From Sporothrix humicola (taxonomy: Eukaryota; Ascomycota; Sordariomycetes; Ophiostomatales; Ophiostomataceae), in NCBI GenBank assembly GCA_021396245.1, contig WNYE01000005.1, positions 248,001-312,000 on the forward strand: a stretch of DNA of 64,000 nt, read 5' to 3'. Below the pieces are notes generated by a model. That model had not been told where the DNA came from, searched no databases, and worked only from the letters and a program-made list of their open reading frames with translations. The position numbers and the translations under genes are program-made. Numbering within the stretch: position 1 is the first letter of the stretch; the number at the start of each line of letters is the position of its first letter. Shown here piece after piece: positions 21,633-33,930 of the stretch.

Positions 21633-22625
21633 ATGACTTTCAATATCCCCACAATCGACATTACGCCGTTCCTGACAGATCCGTCGTCCGAAGAAGCGGC
21701 CAAGGTCGTTGCCGATGTCCGGACAGCATGCATGACCGCGGGCTTCTTCTCGCTCGTCGGCCACAACGTAGCACGCGAGTTACAGCAGCGCCTGCTTGGG
21801 GCATGTGAAAAGTTGTTTGCGCTGCCGCTCGAGACTAAAAAGGCACTGCGCCCGCCGACCGGTTCGCCGCTGCTGAATCGCGGTTACGAGCTCATCGGTG
21901 GACAGGTCTTGCAGGAGGGCGCCCTGCCCGACCTCAAAGAAGGCTATTTCATCGGCCAGGACATTCCCTATGATGACCCGCGCGTGCAGAAGCACCCGCT
22001 GCTCATGGGAGCCAATATTTTCCCGGGTGCCGCCGAGAACTTTGACGAGGCAACCCTCCGTGAGCCGGCCGAGGAGTACTACAAGGCCGTCCTGCAGCTC
22101 GCACGCACAGTCCTTGAGATATTGGCCGGTGGGCTGCCTTATGGTGACGATGTCTTCGCCGAGTTTATGAGCAACGACCCGCTCTGCAATTTGCGGCTGC
22201 TCCATTACCCGCCACAGCGCAGCGAAGATGCCCGGCAGCTCGGTGCCGGCGCACACACAGATTTTGGCGCTGTCACGCTGCTTTACCAGGACGGATCCGG
22301 TGGCCTCGAGGTGTTGGACGCGGCAACAGACAACTGGGTCCCGGTGGCGCCGAACCCAGATGCGTATGTCGTCAATGTCGGCGACATGCTGAGTCTGTGG
22401 ACCAAGAACGTGTACAAGAGCAATGTGCATCGTGTGATCAACCGCGGGACATCCGATCGGTACTCCGTTCCCTTCTTCTTCGATGGCAATCTCGACACCA
22501 AGCTGGTACCGTTTGACGGGAGTGCGCCGCTGGACGGCGGCCCCGTGTTAACGGCAGAGCAGCATGTGCTGAACAGACTGGGCAAGAGTCACAGCCTGGC
22601 CGAGGAGGCATCAACGGCAGCATAG
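21633..22625 (+). CDS. Fe(II)/2-oxoglutarate dioxygenase, isopenicillin N synthase-like
   Basis: 330 residues, one exon. The N-terminal DIOX_N part (about 1-120) starts with IPTIDITPF and has the CMTAGFFSLVGH segment. The C-terminal double-stranded beta-helix holds the iron ligands His208 and Asp210 (AHTDFGAVTLL) and His266 (NVHRVINRG), and the 2-oxoglutarate carboxylate pair Arg276/Ser278 (RYS). All ligands are present, so the enzyme should be active, oxidising a small substrate with O2 and 2-oxoglutarate. The substrate cannot be told; relatives act on pyrimidines, secondary metabolites or hormones. No signal peptide, so probably cytosolic. No biosynthetic genes lie beside it. The GATA cluster upstream hints at iron or nitrogen control. 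Confidence 0.92.
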   Translation: MTFNIPTIDITPFLTDPSSEEAAKVVADVRTACMTAGFFSLVGHNVARELQQRLLGACEKLFALPLETKKALRPPTGSPLLNRGYELIGGQVLQEGALPDLKEGYFIGQDIPYDDPRVQKHPLLMGANIFPGAAENFDEATLREPAEEYYKAVLQLARTVLEILAGGLPYGDDVFAEFMSNDPLCNLRLLHYPPQRSEDARQLGAGAHTDFGAVTLLYQDGSGGLEVLDAATDNWVPVAPNPDAYVVNVGDMLSLWTKNVYKSNVHRVINRGTSDRYSVPFFFDGNLDTKLVPFDGSAPLDGGPVLTAEQHVLNRLGKSHSLAEEASTAA

Positions 22626-22800
22626 TCAGTTGATGACTTCTGTGTTTTTTATTTCTAGTCGTTTTATTGTTGTCCTATTTCTCTATCATCTTTAATTAGT
22701 AAAGAACACAGAATGAAGTCATGAAGTTCATCATACACAGTCTTCAATAACAATCACACTTAGCAGCCACGTTGCCTGCCGGAATATCAATCAAGAGTAT

Positions 22801-23217
22801 TCAATTAGGCTGCATGGCATGTCCAAGGCTTCGATTCTTCATAGTTGACAAATGTCGCGTGAGGTGGTGTGCCTCAATGGCTTGTTGATTAACAGAGTGC
22901 CGTTGTAATTTCGTCCGAGAGTTCATCGTTGTATTTTCTCTGGTTGACGAAAAGCTAGTTGCTAAAGCGCATGCAACGTCGGGGTCCTCTGGCCGACAAC
23001 GGACTGTCGTGTCGGGCAAGCCTTCTCTCCTCAGAAACGAATTATCGCTCTTACCGCCTGTCGCGAGAGAATCGTCGGTGACAATGTCGGAGCTGTCTGT
23101 ATGCAGAACAAAAAAGGGAAAGGCTTTCTGCTGTGGCGTGGTTTCGACCACGTAATGAGAATCAGAGTGCGTCTGAGAGGTGACAGTCGTGGATTCTGTG
23201 GATTTTATGGGTGAGCG
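22801..23217 (-). other. Orphan open frame without an ATG, possible exon or gene relic
   Basis: 138 open codons that end in TGA at 22801-22803 and are bounded by TAA at 23218-23220. There is no start ATG before the middle of the frame, but a CCACAG acceptor-like site ends at 23196. The first half uses codons more like the real genes than the surroundings do and encodes a mixed, non-repetitive sequence with VVETTPQQKAFPFF and NSFLRREGLPDTTVRC segments. I recognise no family. It could be the last exon of an unmapped minus-strand gene, a relic, or chance. Confidence 0.2.
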
Positions 23218-26200
23218 TTACCATACTGGATCTTGCAGAGCATGCGAGACCCGGGCGCCAGGGAAGAGGGAAAGTGATGAACGAGAAGTGCGACAAAAAG
23301 AAACTATCCCAGAAGAGGAACAATTGGCATTGCATGGCCAGCGATTGGAAGATTTGGAGACGACAATCGAGCTGGCCTGGATTGAGGTTCAGGGGTATTT
23401 TGTTATGTCATAATTCCTGGGTCGTTCTTTCTTTTCTGCGTCCCCTGGTTCCTTCTTTTCATGACTGCCGGTCGGCCAGATGCTCTTTCCCGTTTTCAAT
23501 TGTTCACGCCGCTCTTTCCTCCTCTATCCTACCCCTAATAGGACACACTCTTATAACTTCCGTATTGGGAAAGTGAGAGCATGACTCTCCTCAACCAACC
23601 CCCAACCTCACCTTCTTGCCTCTCGCCACTATGTCGGTCTTTCTCTGGCCTGTCCCCCACGAGAGGCGAAAACATCGTCATTTCACCGTCCACAACCGCT
23701 CGCAAAAGAACTCTTCAAGACGCCGTATGCAGGTGCGCTCACTCTCTTACTGGCTGCTTTCTGCCCTTCAGTCTTCCGATCCTTGCACAGAGCCGAGAGA
23801 GCCCGGAACCCAGCGCCAAACAAGCCACAGGGGCCAAGCTTCCCACGTTTTTTATGTAAGTCATCTTTGTCCAGTTTTACGTACTCGCTTCCCCTCCCCC
23901 CTCCCATCGCCTCTTCTCCTCATATGCCCGAACAGGCTAGACGCCACCTCCATGCAACAAGCAACCGGCTGTACTGAGACACGGGGCGATAGAAGTATCG
24001 GCAAGGATTTGCCCAAGACTTACGGCTTCGTGGACTGTGGCGACATCCGTGGGGGAGGATACTGGGGGAGAACAACAAGAGGGTGTGGTACCTGTTGATG
24101 GCTGTCGTTTGGCGTCCTAGATGGGGGACAACGGCGACGAGTCATGAAGATTTTTTCTTTTCATTTTTTCCTTTGGTGTACGCCGTTCACCGGGACATCC
24201 ATTGATTATCGTGGGATGGGCCAAAAGACGAAATATGTTGTCATGAAAAGCTTCACCTCGCCTCTTCGCCCCCCAGACTCCGAACTTTGCTGTCAGCTCA
24301 ACATGTACGGCGTTGAAGTCACCCATAGGAGATGTTCCCGCTCAGGTTGCCCTCAAGCTCGCGTTTAGCATCCTCTTCTGGCCAGACTTAGCCCTGGCAG
24401 CCGCATGAGCCGTTGTCCACCCTCTTCGTTTCCTTTGCTAATCTCACACCCTCCCATCACGCAGGTCCAGGTCTCGGTTCAGGTCCAGATCCAAGCACTT
24501 CGAGCCAGCCATTATGCTTGTGTTAATGTCTGCAAGTGACGAAACAGGACAAAATTTCCGAACAACCACATGTCTTGTCGATATTGGGTCTCGGTCGCGT
24601 GACCATCATCGGCTTCCGATCTCTCCCCCGTCCCCCATCCGAGCTCCTCCCGCTGGCATCGGATCCATGATCTCTCCTAAGCAATGCTGCTACAATACCC
24701 ATACTGGCACAGCATGTTCGCAGATCGATAATCTCTACTCATGAGGCAGATGATGAGAGCCGTCCTCCAAGTGTTCCCTTGTTGTGGCATCCCGTCTTGC
24801 CTCAAAGCCAACGGATGTTGTGCATTTTCAAGGCCCGATCTCTGCGAATAGTCAGCCGACATCCGTGCTGTACATCCATCTGCACGCTTGGGCAGACAGC
24901 AGGAGCCGGCGTTCACATGTCTTCCCAGCAGAATATTGACTGGATACTTCGCAGCATCTTCAGCAGCATCCTTCAGCCATCCCTCCTCGCCCCCTTTCCA
25001 GCTGTCACTTTTGCCACACCAGCTGGCAATACAATATTGGTCTGGAAAGCCACACAGTCCAATCGACTTTGAGAGAATAAACGACGTGGCCAAGGCCCAA
25101 TACGCCCCCCGTTACTCGTTCCTTACCACCGAGCTCCTGACATACTTTCTGCCCAAGACGCCTCCTTCGGGCCCATCCGTCCCTGTGCGGCAGCCACAAA
25201 CGCTGTGCTATTCTTGTGACCGAGAGGAATGACATAAACCGGTGTGGATGTCACTGACCGGTTGAATTGCCTTGCAGAACATCTATTTGGTTTCACCGGG
25301 TCTTGAGGAACACGAAATGCGAGAGATCACTAACGTCTTCCTCTAAAGCCGTCGATAGCCACGCCTGAGCCTACATTTGGCAATGTCTTCCATTGTCCGC
25401 ATCCAACACGTGTTGAGTGCAGTCTGGCCGGTCTGAACAGCGAGTTCAAATGTGGTTTTGATGGAACTGGATGTTAGTCCTGCTATCCAGTCTGACGAAA
25501 TATCTGCCAACACGGGGCTCCTTTGGAGCTCCTCTTGTCCTTGACGCCCAAGAAGCAGTCATCATCAGCTTGCCAACTCACTAAGATACACCCACACCCC
25601 ATCCAACAATCTTCAGGCCAGGCCACCATCTCAACAGCACCACACACACCCCTACTGATCAGCAAGAGCCCTCCTCGAGAGCAGGGCCGAGGACATGTAC
25701 CTCGCTTCTCTGTCGAGTCTGTGTACATCGACCATAGGACGTCGTAGTGTCAAGAAGGGCAGGGCCCAGATTGCGGGGTGCAGCACAAGCGGCAGCACAA
25801 GCGCACTTGAACACTTGCGTGCATGAGGCATGAGGGGATGTCAGCCCCAGGGGTGTCGATGTGCGCGAGTTGAGGAGCCGCCGTGCTGGGGATAACATGG
25901 AGACTCGAAGACATGGAGAAACGAGGACATGGAGAAGGAGAAATCCCCTGTCAAAGTGAAGCGGGGGAGCATGGACGAAAAGCAAGCCATCATCATGACA
26001 CAGCTTTTGCCATTTCGACGACACACTATGACTAACAGCTGACCATGCCACGGTCCCCATTGGCCTGTGCAAGTGAGGCTATTGCATTTCACGCATATTG
26101 TCGTCCTCTCCGACTCCAGACTTGACGGAAAAGCAGAGTAACGGAGACGCCATAGTTGTCGATATCCGATATTGAAGCTGCCTCCGGACATATTCAATCA

Positions 26201-29200
26201 AAAATAATCCTTTGAAAACAAGGACGAATATTCTTCAACATATGCATGTCAACGACGATCGCCAACTCCGAGTGCCGAGCCAAGTCTGGGCGTTCTGCGA
26301 CATCTTTCATACGCGAGATACGCTTTCCATGACAGTTTGTACAACGCAAATGCCATGTTATTGCCGCCGGCACTGCTGGTCGTATTTTTTTGTTCTTCTT
26401 TCGTTGCCTTATTCTCTTCTTTTCATCCACACATGTCGCCGTTGCCAAACTGCTGTCATTGGTACCCCCATTTTAAAGGCAGAGCTGCGGCGCAGCACAC
26501 AATAAGAGGCTGTCATAAGCATCACAAGATTCGAAAAGTTTTCGAGCAGTTCGCAAGTCGTTTGGCTGTGGTTCCTAAGTCTTATTTCTCGCGTGTTTAT
26601 TCGTCCTCCCCTTCCGCCTCCCGCTACCCGCCAATCCTTTTTCTTTTCTCTTGTTTCCTCCTGTTCATGTTCCATCATTTTGTGAACGGCGTCTCCCGAG
26701 CGGAAGCATCGAGTCTACATGGACATTTCATAATATCAGAAAGGGTGATAATGGTGGGGGAGCGGAAAAGAGAAGGACGAGGACTGAGAAAAGCGAAAGA
26801 AGAAACGAGTTGTCAAAGCATTTTCTCCGTATTATGTGGGGAAGCGAGAATCCGGGGCATGAGAGCAATGAGGGGCTATGAGGATACATCGCAAGTGCGT
26901 CTTGACATGTGATTTTACAGCAAGCTACAGGTTACACGTCGTAGTTACGTCGTACGTGGCTTTGGAAAGGGGAAAGGCAAATGCACTCCAGGCTGCACGA
27001 AGGAACAAAGGGATGTCTGGCATGCAGCTGGAGTGTCACATTGTGTCCAGAAGCCCAGAGACAAAGAGACCAAACGAGTATGGACAGCGTCTCGTCGTGT
27101 CGTCGTCTCATTGTCCTGTTGATGCCTTGCAGATGCAGACCAGAACAATTCCTATTTTTATGATCAAAGTCCTTCGACAATATGTAGGATCAGGATCATA
27201 GGAAACGGAAAGAGGGGGGACGAAGAAAAACAGAGGCATTGTTGATCGAGGCCATGATGAGATACATGGAGGGGAAACAGTGTTGCAGATGCATTAGCCG
27301 GAAGAGGGGCACATTCAAGACGGAGATGCACAGCAAAAAGTCGGGGTAAGACCTGGGAATAATGACAGAAAATGACAGAACACGAACAATAAGGCAAGCC
27401 AAGAGGAGGAGCCTCGTAACATGCGAAAAGAAACACAGAAAAAAAAACATAACTCGGCCTAATATGCTGTCGATCGGAGACACTCAGAAGCGAGCCTAAT
27501 ATTACCCCATAGTTTCGTGCATCTGCATTGCCTCAACTCCTCATTTACACACTCGTTTTCCTCCTTCTTCCTCGTCTACTTGTTTCCTCCTTTGATTTTC
27601 TGTTTCCGTTTTCAGGTCTTTGGTCGTCGGTGTCGTGTTCGATGGCCGTTGTAACCCAATATCGGATAGCCGCGACTCGCGTCGTAGCAGTTGGGCATAC
27701 ACAAAAGTTCTGAAATTCAAAATGGAGCAGACAGAACTTTGCAACAATGGATGGATACTGCAAGTGATCACGCGCATCCTGAAAGCGGATGAAAAAGAAT
27801 GGGGAGTGAGATGGAGGCAGAAGTGAGAGTTGGGCAAGATGGAACTTTGTTCTTCACTCTTTTGTTTTTCGTTTCTTTCTTTCTTTTGATTATTTCCTGT
27901 TTTGTCCAGTTTGGGCAACTGTGGCCGATGCTTCTCTCAAAACCACGAAATGGTCTCAAGACACCAGAAATGGAAACCGTCTCGTATCGTCGACTTGCCT
28001 GCATATGGAAAGAGGGGTGTCGTCAAGAAACTCTCACTGGAGGGGCTCTTCAGCTTCGTCGAGGCCGAACTTCATCATCGAGCATTGCCTCTTGTCTTCT
28101 CCATTTAAAGATCCCCGCCATTACAAGTCTTCAGGAGAGCGCTAAACGACCGGGGAGGAAAATGAAGCCAAAATAGTGTGGGGGTTAGCACTCTTGGAGA
28201 ACTTGGAGAAACAGGGATCAGCCCACTGAAAATAAACGATGATCGGAAGACGTTGGTCTGGATTTTGATTTTTGGACTTTGAACGGAGTACGACTTGTCT
28301 TCCAGTTGCAGTGATTAAAAGAAGGTGGAAAAGGAAGCTCGAGTCTGGGGCTTGAGAGACACGGCTGCGTGCTTCCTTTTCTCCCATTTCCGTTCCTTTT
28401 TCGAATATTTCGGCTCCGAGAAAGCATGTTAGATGCCGTTGAAACAAGACATCTCACAACCTTTTTCAACCTTCCTGTTATTCACTTATTTTATGCACTC
28501 TCTTCTCAGCAAAGTCGTCACGCGGCCATCTCTGCGGCGCTTCTGCTGCTTGATGAGCAAAGATACGACCCATCTGGCCCCATTTTCGTTGATGCACCTA
28601 TCGACAGGCCAGTATTTGAAAAAGAAAGAGAAAAAAAAAATCATAGAACCTTCCCCTGTCACCCTCCCACGCTTCCTTCTCCCACCGCCAGTCCCAGCTT
28701 CCCTAATGCCCCTGTCAGTTTGAAAACAGAGCCAAAAAGTGACCCCCGCACAACACCAAAATGGCAAAAAGGTCTGTGTGTTCTCACCCACTACACCGTT
28801 TCTGGACAAGAGAAGAGAGGCAAACTCTCACAACAGGGCCACCGTCACCGTGATTTGGCCGTTATTTTATTTGATTTTCCTATTTATTTCATTGTCCCTC
28901 ACTCAATGATAACCAGGAACATCAACCACCAAGAAATTCAAGGAGACCCCCAAACAGAAAAGGGGGACGGGTGTGCTGGATCCAGGACCATGACCCTGGG
29001 ACTGTTTTCCGATCAAAAAACATGAACAAAAATTGAAATACCGAAGCCGTTTTGGGGGTTGCGTTGCCTCCTTTTGTTCGCTTCTTTTCTCGTTAATTTT
29101 GATGTGCCTTTTGATGTGATGAGAACTCTCTCAAAAATCTCAGCCTACTTATCCCGTCCAGCCTTTGCAATGGCCCTCCACGGTCTTCCTTTTCTTCCTC

Positions 29201-30402
29201 GTCCCCACGGCGTACTCCGACTTCTTGTGGGCTCCTGTGGACTAGCGCTACTGCATCGACTTAGTTTCTCTACTTGTTTCTCTTGACCCTACTGCACCCT
29301 CCGCATTTCAAGGCCTTCACAAGCTCAGGCTGCTGATGAGTCTCTGTGCACCAACAAACTGTTCAGCAGACTTCGTCTACGTCGTAGATTATGTATGTCG
29401 CCTTTAGTCTGTGTTGTTATGAAGATCACTAGGCAGACAGCAAAGAAAAAGAAAATAGGAAGGGTATGTTTTCAGGCGGCAGGCAAACAACATCGCTTCC
29501 ATGATTAACTTGGTCTCTGCCTCGTATTTATCTTCCTTCAGCCCCCAAAATCATTCTCAATGTGTGCCTTCTGCAACTATCGCACCATTTATGCACAGAG
29601 GAACAATAAATGGAAGATGGAGACTCAGAAACGGCCGAAAGAATGCTGAAAACATGTAAGGGGATAAAATTAAAATCAAAAGAAATCTACAAGGATTGCT
29701 TGCATCAAGATCCCTTCCCCGGAGATGCGACGGATGAGCAACGGATGAACAACAATGACTCTCAGAGGGCAACATAAACAGAAAGAAATATTATCCGGTC
29801 CCCCTTCTCCTCTTTCTGAATCCATTTGTGGCCTTTTGCAGCCTGCGGGCGGATGCTCCATGGGGTCCAATGGATATGCAGGTAAGTGGGCTAAATGCTG
29901 GTTGTTGGTTTTCGTGAGAAAGGGGATCAAATTGTGAAAGAAATGAAATAAAAATAGAAAAAAAAAACGAAACATGCTCGAGAAGAAGAGAAGAAAACCG
30001 TAGAAATGGTGTGCAAAGAAAGATCCGTCAAGAACAAGATGCGATCCGCAATCCTCAATCTGCAATCCGGCGGCACCGCGGAACGCGTGTTGTCCTTCGG
30101 CTGTGTTGCCCATTTGAGGTCATGCGGTCACTTTTATCTGGGCTTTCTCTATCAGAAAAAGAACCACAGCAGTCCAGAGCACATTATGAAAGCGTGGAGC
30201 GAATGTAAGATGCACAGTGGCGCATTTGAAAGTAGACGCCACGACATTTAATACTAGAATCAAGAGCAAACTGGTAACAAAATGGTGTCAAAACATGCCA
30301 CTTGAGAGAGAAAGTCGAGCTAGGAACCTTCCGCGGTCAGCCCTGAACTGGTCCGTGTTCTAGGAGAATTAAACAGTCTCAAGTTGGTAAGAGGAGATAA
30401 AC

Positions 30403-30418
30403 TACTCCGTACAGAGTA
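30403..30418. repeat. TACTC-N6-GAGTA palindrome
   Basis: Five-base arms with a six-base spacer, built around ACTCCGTAC. The related TACTCCGTAC lies at 31319-31328, GTACGGAG at 48244-48251, and ATTACTCCGTGCA at 493-505 past 48000 and, inverted, at 53257-53269. All are in non-coding DNA. Confidence 0.45.
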
Positions 30419-30821
30419 CAATTGAGGGTGCCGGATATGTCTTAATGGCCATGATATTAATTGTTGTATTAACCTTGAAAATTGATTCTTACTTTCTCTG
30501 TTAAGGGTTCCCTCTTTTCCCCCAATATGATTGACGTTCTGTTCAATAGAAAACCCTGGTTTTATTGCAACTTGAAGCCAGCCTCGAGATTTTTTATCTC
30601 TTCTCCCTTCACAACCTGTCGCTTACAGTCCATATGCTTTCTTTTTCCTACTCCGACGTATCACTTTGTTTGTTTTAAGGAGCGGTGTGCAAGGGATTGA
30701 GGGAAATACAAAGGAAGACCAATGAAACCGTCGAGGGCTGCAATTATCACAATCCAAGCGTGCTCCGAATTATGATAAAACATTTCACGGCTTTGACAAC
30801 ATTGGCCTTGTGGAACAAAAA

Positions 30822-30838
30822 GTGCCGCCTTGCGGCAC
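30822..30838. repeat. Short GC hairpin followed by a T run
   Basis: GTGCCGC, CTT loop, GCGGCAC: a perfect seven-base-pair stem in AT-rich DNA, followed by CTGTGCATTTTTTG. The shape resembles a terminator or the end of a small RNA, but in a fungal nucleus this is only suggestive. Confidence 0.4.
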
Positions 30839-33585
30839 CTGTGCATTTTTTGTGCAAGTTCCATGCTTGTACGAACTACTGTGTCAGGCTGTCAAAATAG
30901 CCATGAAAACTGGATATCTCGGAAAGCTGCATATTCAAACAAGCGGATACTTTTTCAAGTCGAAAACAAAAGTATGAAGAGAATGGGCACGGCTTAGATT
31001 AGCAAAATCATGATAATCCATTACAGCAAAAACACTCTTCTCTCCCATGAAGCCACACACTGCACCCTGTCATGTCCCCTGTCGAAATGTCGGTATTTCA
31101 GCCCCTGTCGTTTTCATGTCGAAGAAACGGCTGGATTTTCAACTTGGATGTTACGAAATTTTGCAAAAATCGGCAGCCTTGAGGCGCCATCCTCACCTGC
31201 CTCGCCTGCCTTCTCTCCTCATCCGTCCACAGAGGCCGCGTCTGCCGCATGCCTCCCAGCCCCGGGTCGCTCCTTCCTTCTTTGAGCAACCCTGTGTCGT
31301 CATATTGTCACCTTGTAATACTCCGTACTCGTACCTTACTCAACATTCTCGTTGAATTGACCACCAAGACGAGTGTGCCAGTTGAAAGAAAGGCAATGCG
31401 GCACAAGAGCAGCAGTATCTTTGCCATTGTCACTGTGTGTATGCACAAAGCCGCCTGTTGGTGTATTTTCCAGTATCTTTTAATAGCCGCCTTTTTGCGA
31501 CTCCTTCTGCCTCGTTCCTTCCTATTTTTTATACTCTCTATTTATCCCTGCTTCACCCCTTCTTCTTTGGGCAGCCTTATTTTGCTTCACTTCGCCTATG
31601 TCGTCCCTTCCATTTTCATCACATGGCCATGCCCAGGTGGGCTTGGCACACACTCTTTTCGGCCTCGTCGGGCAGGCAAGACACAAGATCCTGCATGCTT
31701 TCTTTTTCTTTTCTTTTTTTGTCTTCCAGTCGCTCTTTCTGTCAAGAGTGAGTTCCGTCGTACGAGTACTGATACGATTTTATCAACCTTCTCTATCCTT
31801 TTCGTTACTTTCCTTTTTCATCATATTTTTTCTCCATGTTCTCCAAACCAGGCCTGTGCTTCTCCTCATTCCGACTTCCGCTTTTCTTGAACCGGCCTTG
31901 CCCAATCTCCTGGGTCGGCATAGCCAAGGAGAGAACCAGAAAATAAGAGGTAACACCCTCCAGAAATAATGAGGGAAGGAGCGAGCGAAACACACAAAAA
32001 AGTGTGTGTCGAGACTGCCCGACTTGATTTTAAATTTATTTCCTTTCTTGGGCTAGTCCAAGCGACATGACGACTGGTCGTTCTTTCCTCGCTGGCGACA
32101 AGCAAACTGTTGTGTTTTGTGTCCTTCACTCCTACCACTTACATCGTTCTTTGTCGGTTGCTCCTGCGAATACACCTGTGTGTTCCTTCCTCGTAGGACT
32201 CTTTGCACTTTTCTCTTGATGTCTGAAATGAATCCTGCCTCTTTTGAAAGTATATCCCTTTTCCCCATCCGTTGATTTCTTTTTCTTTTCATCTTCTTCT
32301 CCATTTCTTTTCCTTTCCTTTTCCGCTTCAATTCCATCACCCCTCAGCTTCCACACGCCCCTCTTCTTCCACGCCCCATCGCCTCTCACTGCTCCGGTAT
32401 TGTCGTCCTGAAGTCGTTTGCTCACGCTCTTCACGCTAACCCCCACACAGAACCACATTAATTCTGCCCTGGGCCTCGCCCCTTGTCGCCTCTAATATCC
32501 ACCGGCTGGAGAAGGCTTGTAGCCTCTTTTTCTCGATTCAACCATGACAAGAGGCAAGCAGACAAACACTCTTTGCAACAGACCAATACGAGTCCAAAGC
32601 TGCACTCCGCCGCCTGCTACTTGCCTGTCCGCCGCCTTGCCCGCCGCCGAAAGCACACTTCCTCAACTTCACACCCTCTTTGCTTCTTGGCTCCTTGTCC
32701 AACCCCCCTTCTAAGCCCCAATTTTTGCTTGTCCTCCTGACACACTCTCACGCCAGCTTGCATGTTCTTGTTGTTTGTTTCCAGAACATCCTCGTGAGCC
32801 TTCTTGCCTTTCACCATCTGGGCTGCCACCTCGTCATACCTGCACAAGTGGCCCAGGGTCAATTGTTAATCTGGGAAAGATAGCACAAGCAACGAGCACA
32901 GGCAGGCACTCCATGCGATATTCCCAGGCACAAATGGTCCCTCATCGTCTTCGTCACCACGCATCCCGATTTCCAGGGTATTGCGTCCCACGCCTCATCT
33001 CTCGCTCGCCCTCTCCTCCTGATCTCTCTTTCTCTCTTTCTCGTGGCACCCCCATTCACACCCCATTGTCAACTCTACCCCTGGCTTCATCTTGATCACC
33101 ACCCTCCCTCTTCCTCATCCTTGTCTCTTCAGCTTGTCTGTTTTGGGGCAAGGCATCCCCGTTGATCGGAGACACTCAAGAATCACAGTGACAGAAAAAT
33201 CAGACAAAAATGACCGGGGCATCAGAAAAAGACAAAAGGTCTGAAAATCAGAAAATCAGAAAACCCGCGTGGCATGCCGATTCCTCCTGTCCCAACCAAG
33301 CCCCGGCGGCGGACCCAGTCCAAGCTGATCCACAGGGCTGGGATAGAGGTGTGTGAGTACGAGCCAGCAGGAGGTGCCAGACCTCCGAGGCCTGGCCTTG
33401 ACAACAACTTCCAATGTAGGATCCGTTGTTGGAAATCTTGATTTCTTCTTTTTTTTATGAATTTTTTTTTCTGTTTGAACCTTTTCTTTTATTGCCTTTT
33501 TCGTCAACGTTCCCCTTTCCAATTTTTGACAAGCACCAAAAGTGAAGCGTCACTTGCTCGCCTCGACCACTTTGTGTTCCATACA

Positions 33586-33601
33586 CCCCCCCCCCCCCCC
33601 C
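33586..33601. repeat. Homopolymer C16
   Basis: Sixteen C residues inside the C/T-rich leader region of the aldolase gene; likely length-variable. Confidence 0.9.
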
Positions 33602-33930
33602 TCTCTTCTTCTACCTCTCTCGTTTCTCTTCCTTTCTTCGTTGACACCGTTTCAACCACACTCGCCTCCCTCCAAGACTTTTGTCCCTACCCACTTGGTC
33701 AAGTTGTCCAAGTATATATCTTCAACGCATCCCCTCCCCTTCGTGTCTGTTTGTTTATCACCTCTCCGTACTCTGCCTCCCATCGTCTCACGTCCCCAAT
33801 TGTCTCTTACACCAACCCATCTCAGCTACCTGGACTTACAGAACACTCTTATACCTCACTTCCACTCATCTCCCTGTTCTCTTTTCCCTTTTCCTCCAAT
33901 CTTCTCTCCTCATCTCAACCCACTTTCAAC

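Larger units (their letters stand above)
22626..33930. other. 11.3 kb gene-free block
   Basis: No frame here shows the G/C third-position preference or any recognisable motif, on either strand. Frames up to about 215 codons exist, mainly in C/T-rich DNA where stop codons are rare. The first 3 kb is mixed composition; from about 31.4 kb on the plus strand becomes strongly C/T-rich, leading into the aldolase gene. Small structures are listed separately: an orphan frame at 22801-23217, a TACTC/GAGTA palindrome at 30403-30418, a GC hairpin at 30822-30838 and a C16 run at 33586-33601. I see no transposase, reverse transcriptase, long terminal repeat or tRNA. Long promoters, long leaders, noncoding RNA or a decayed gene are all possible. 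Confidence 0.55.

Noticed and set aside
27472..33178. 15-bp identical word GATCGGAGACACTCA at 27472-27486 and 33164-33178
   Set aside because: A few 15-base matches are expected by chance in 64 kb on two strands; flanks are not similar.
33457..33930. 158-codon N-terminal extension of the aldolase
   Set aside because: In-frame but in C/T-rich leader containing a C16 run; low-complexity Ser/Leu/Pro translation. The ATG at 33931 is in a normal start context.
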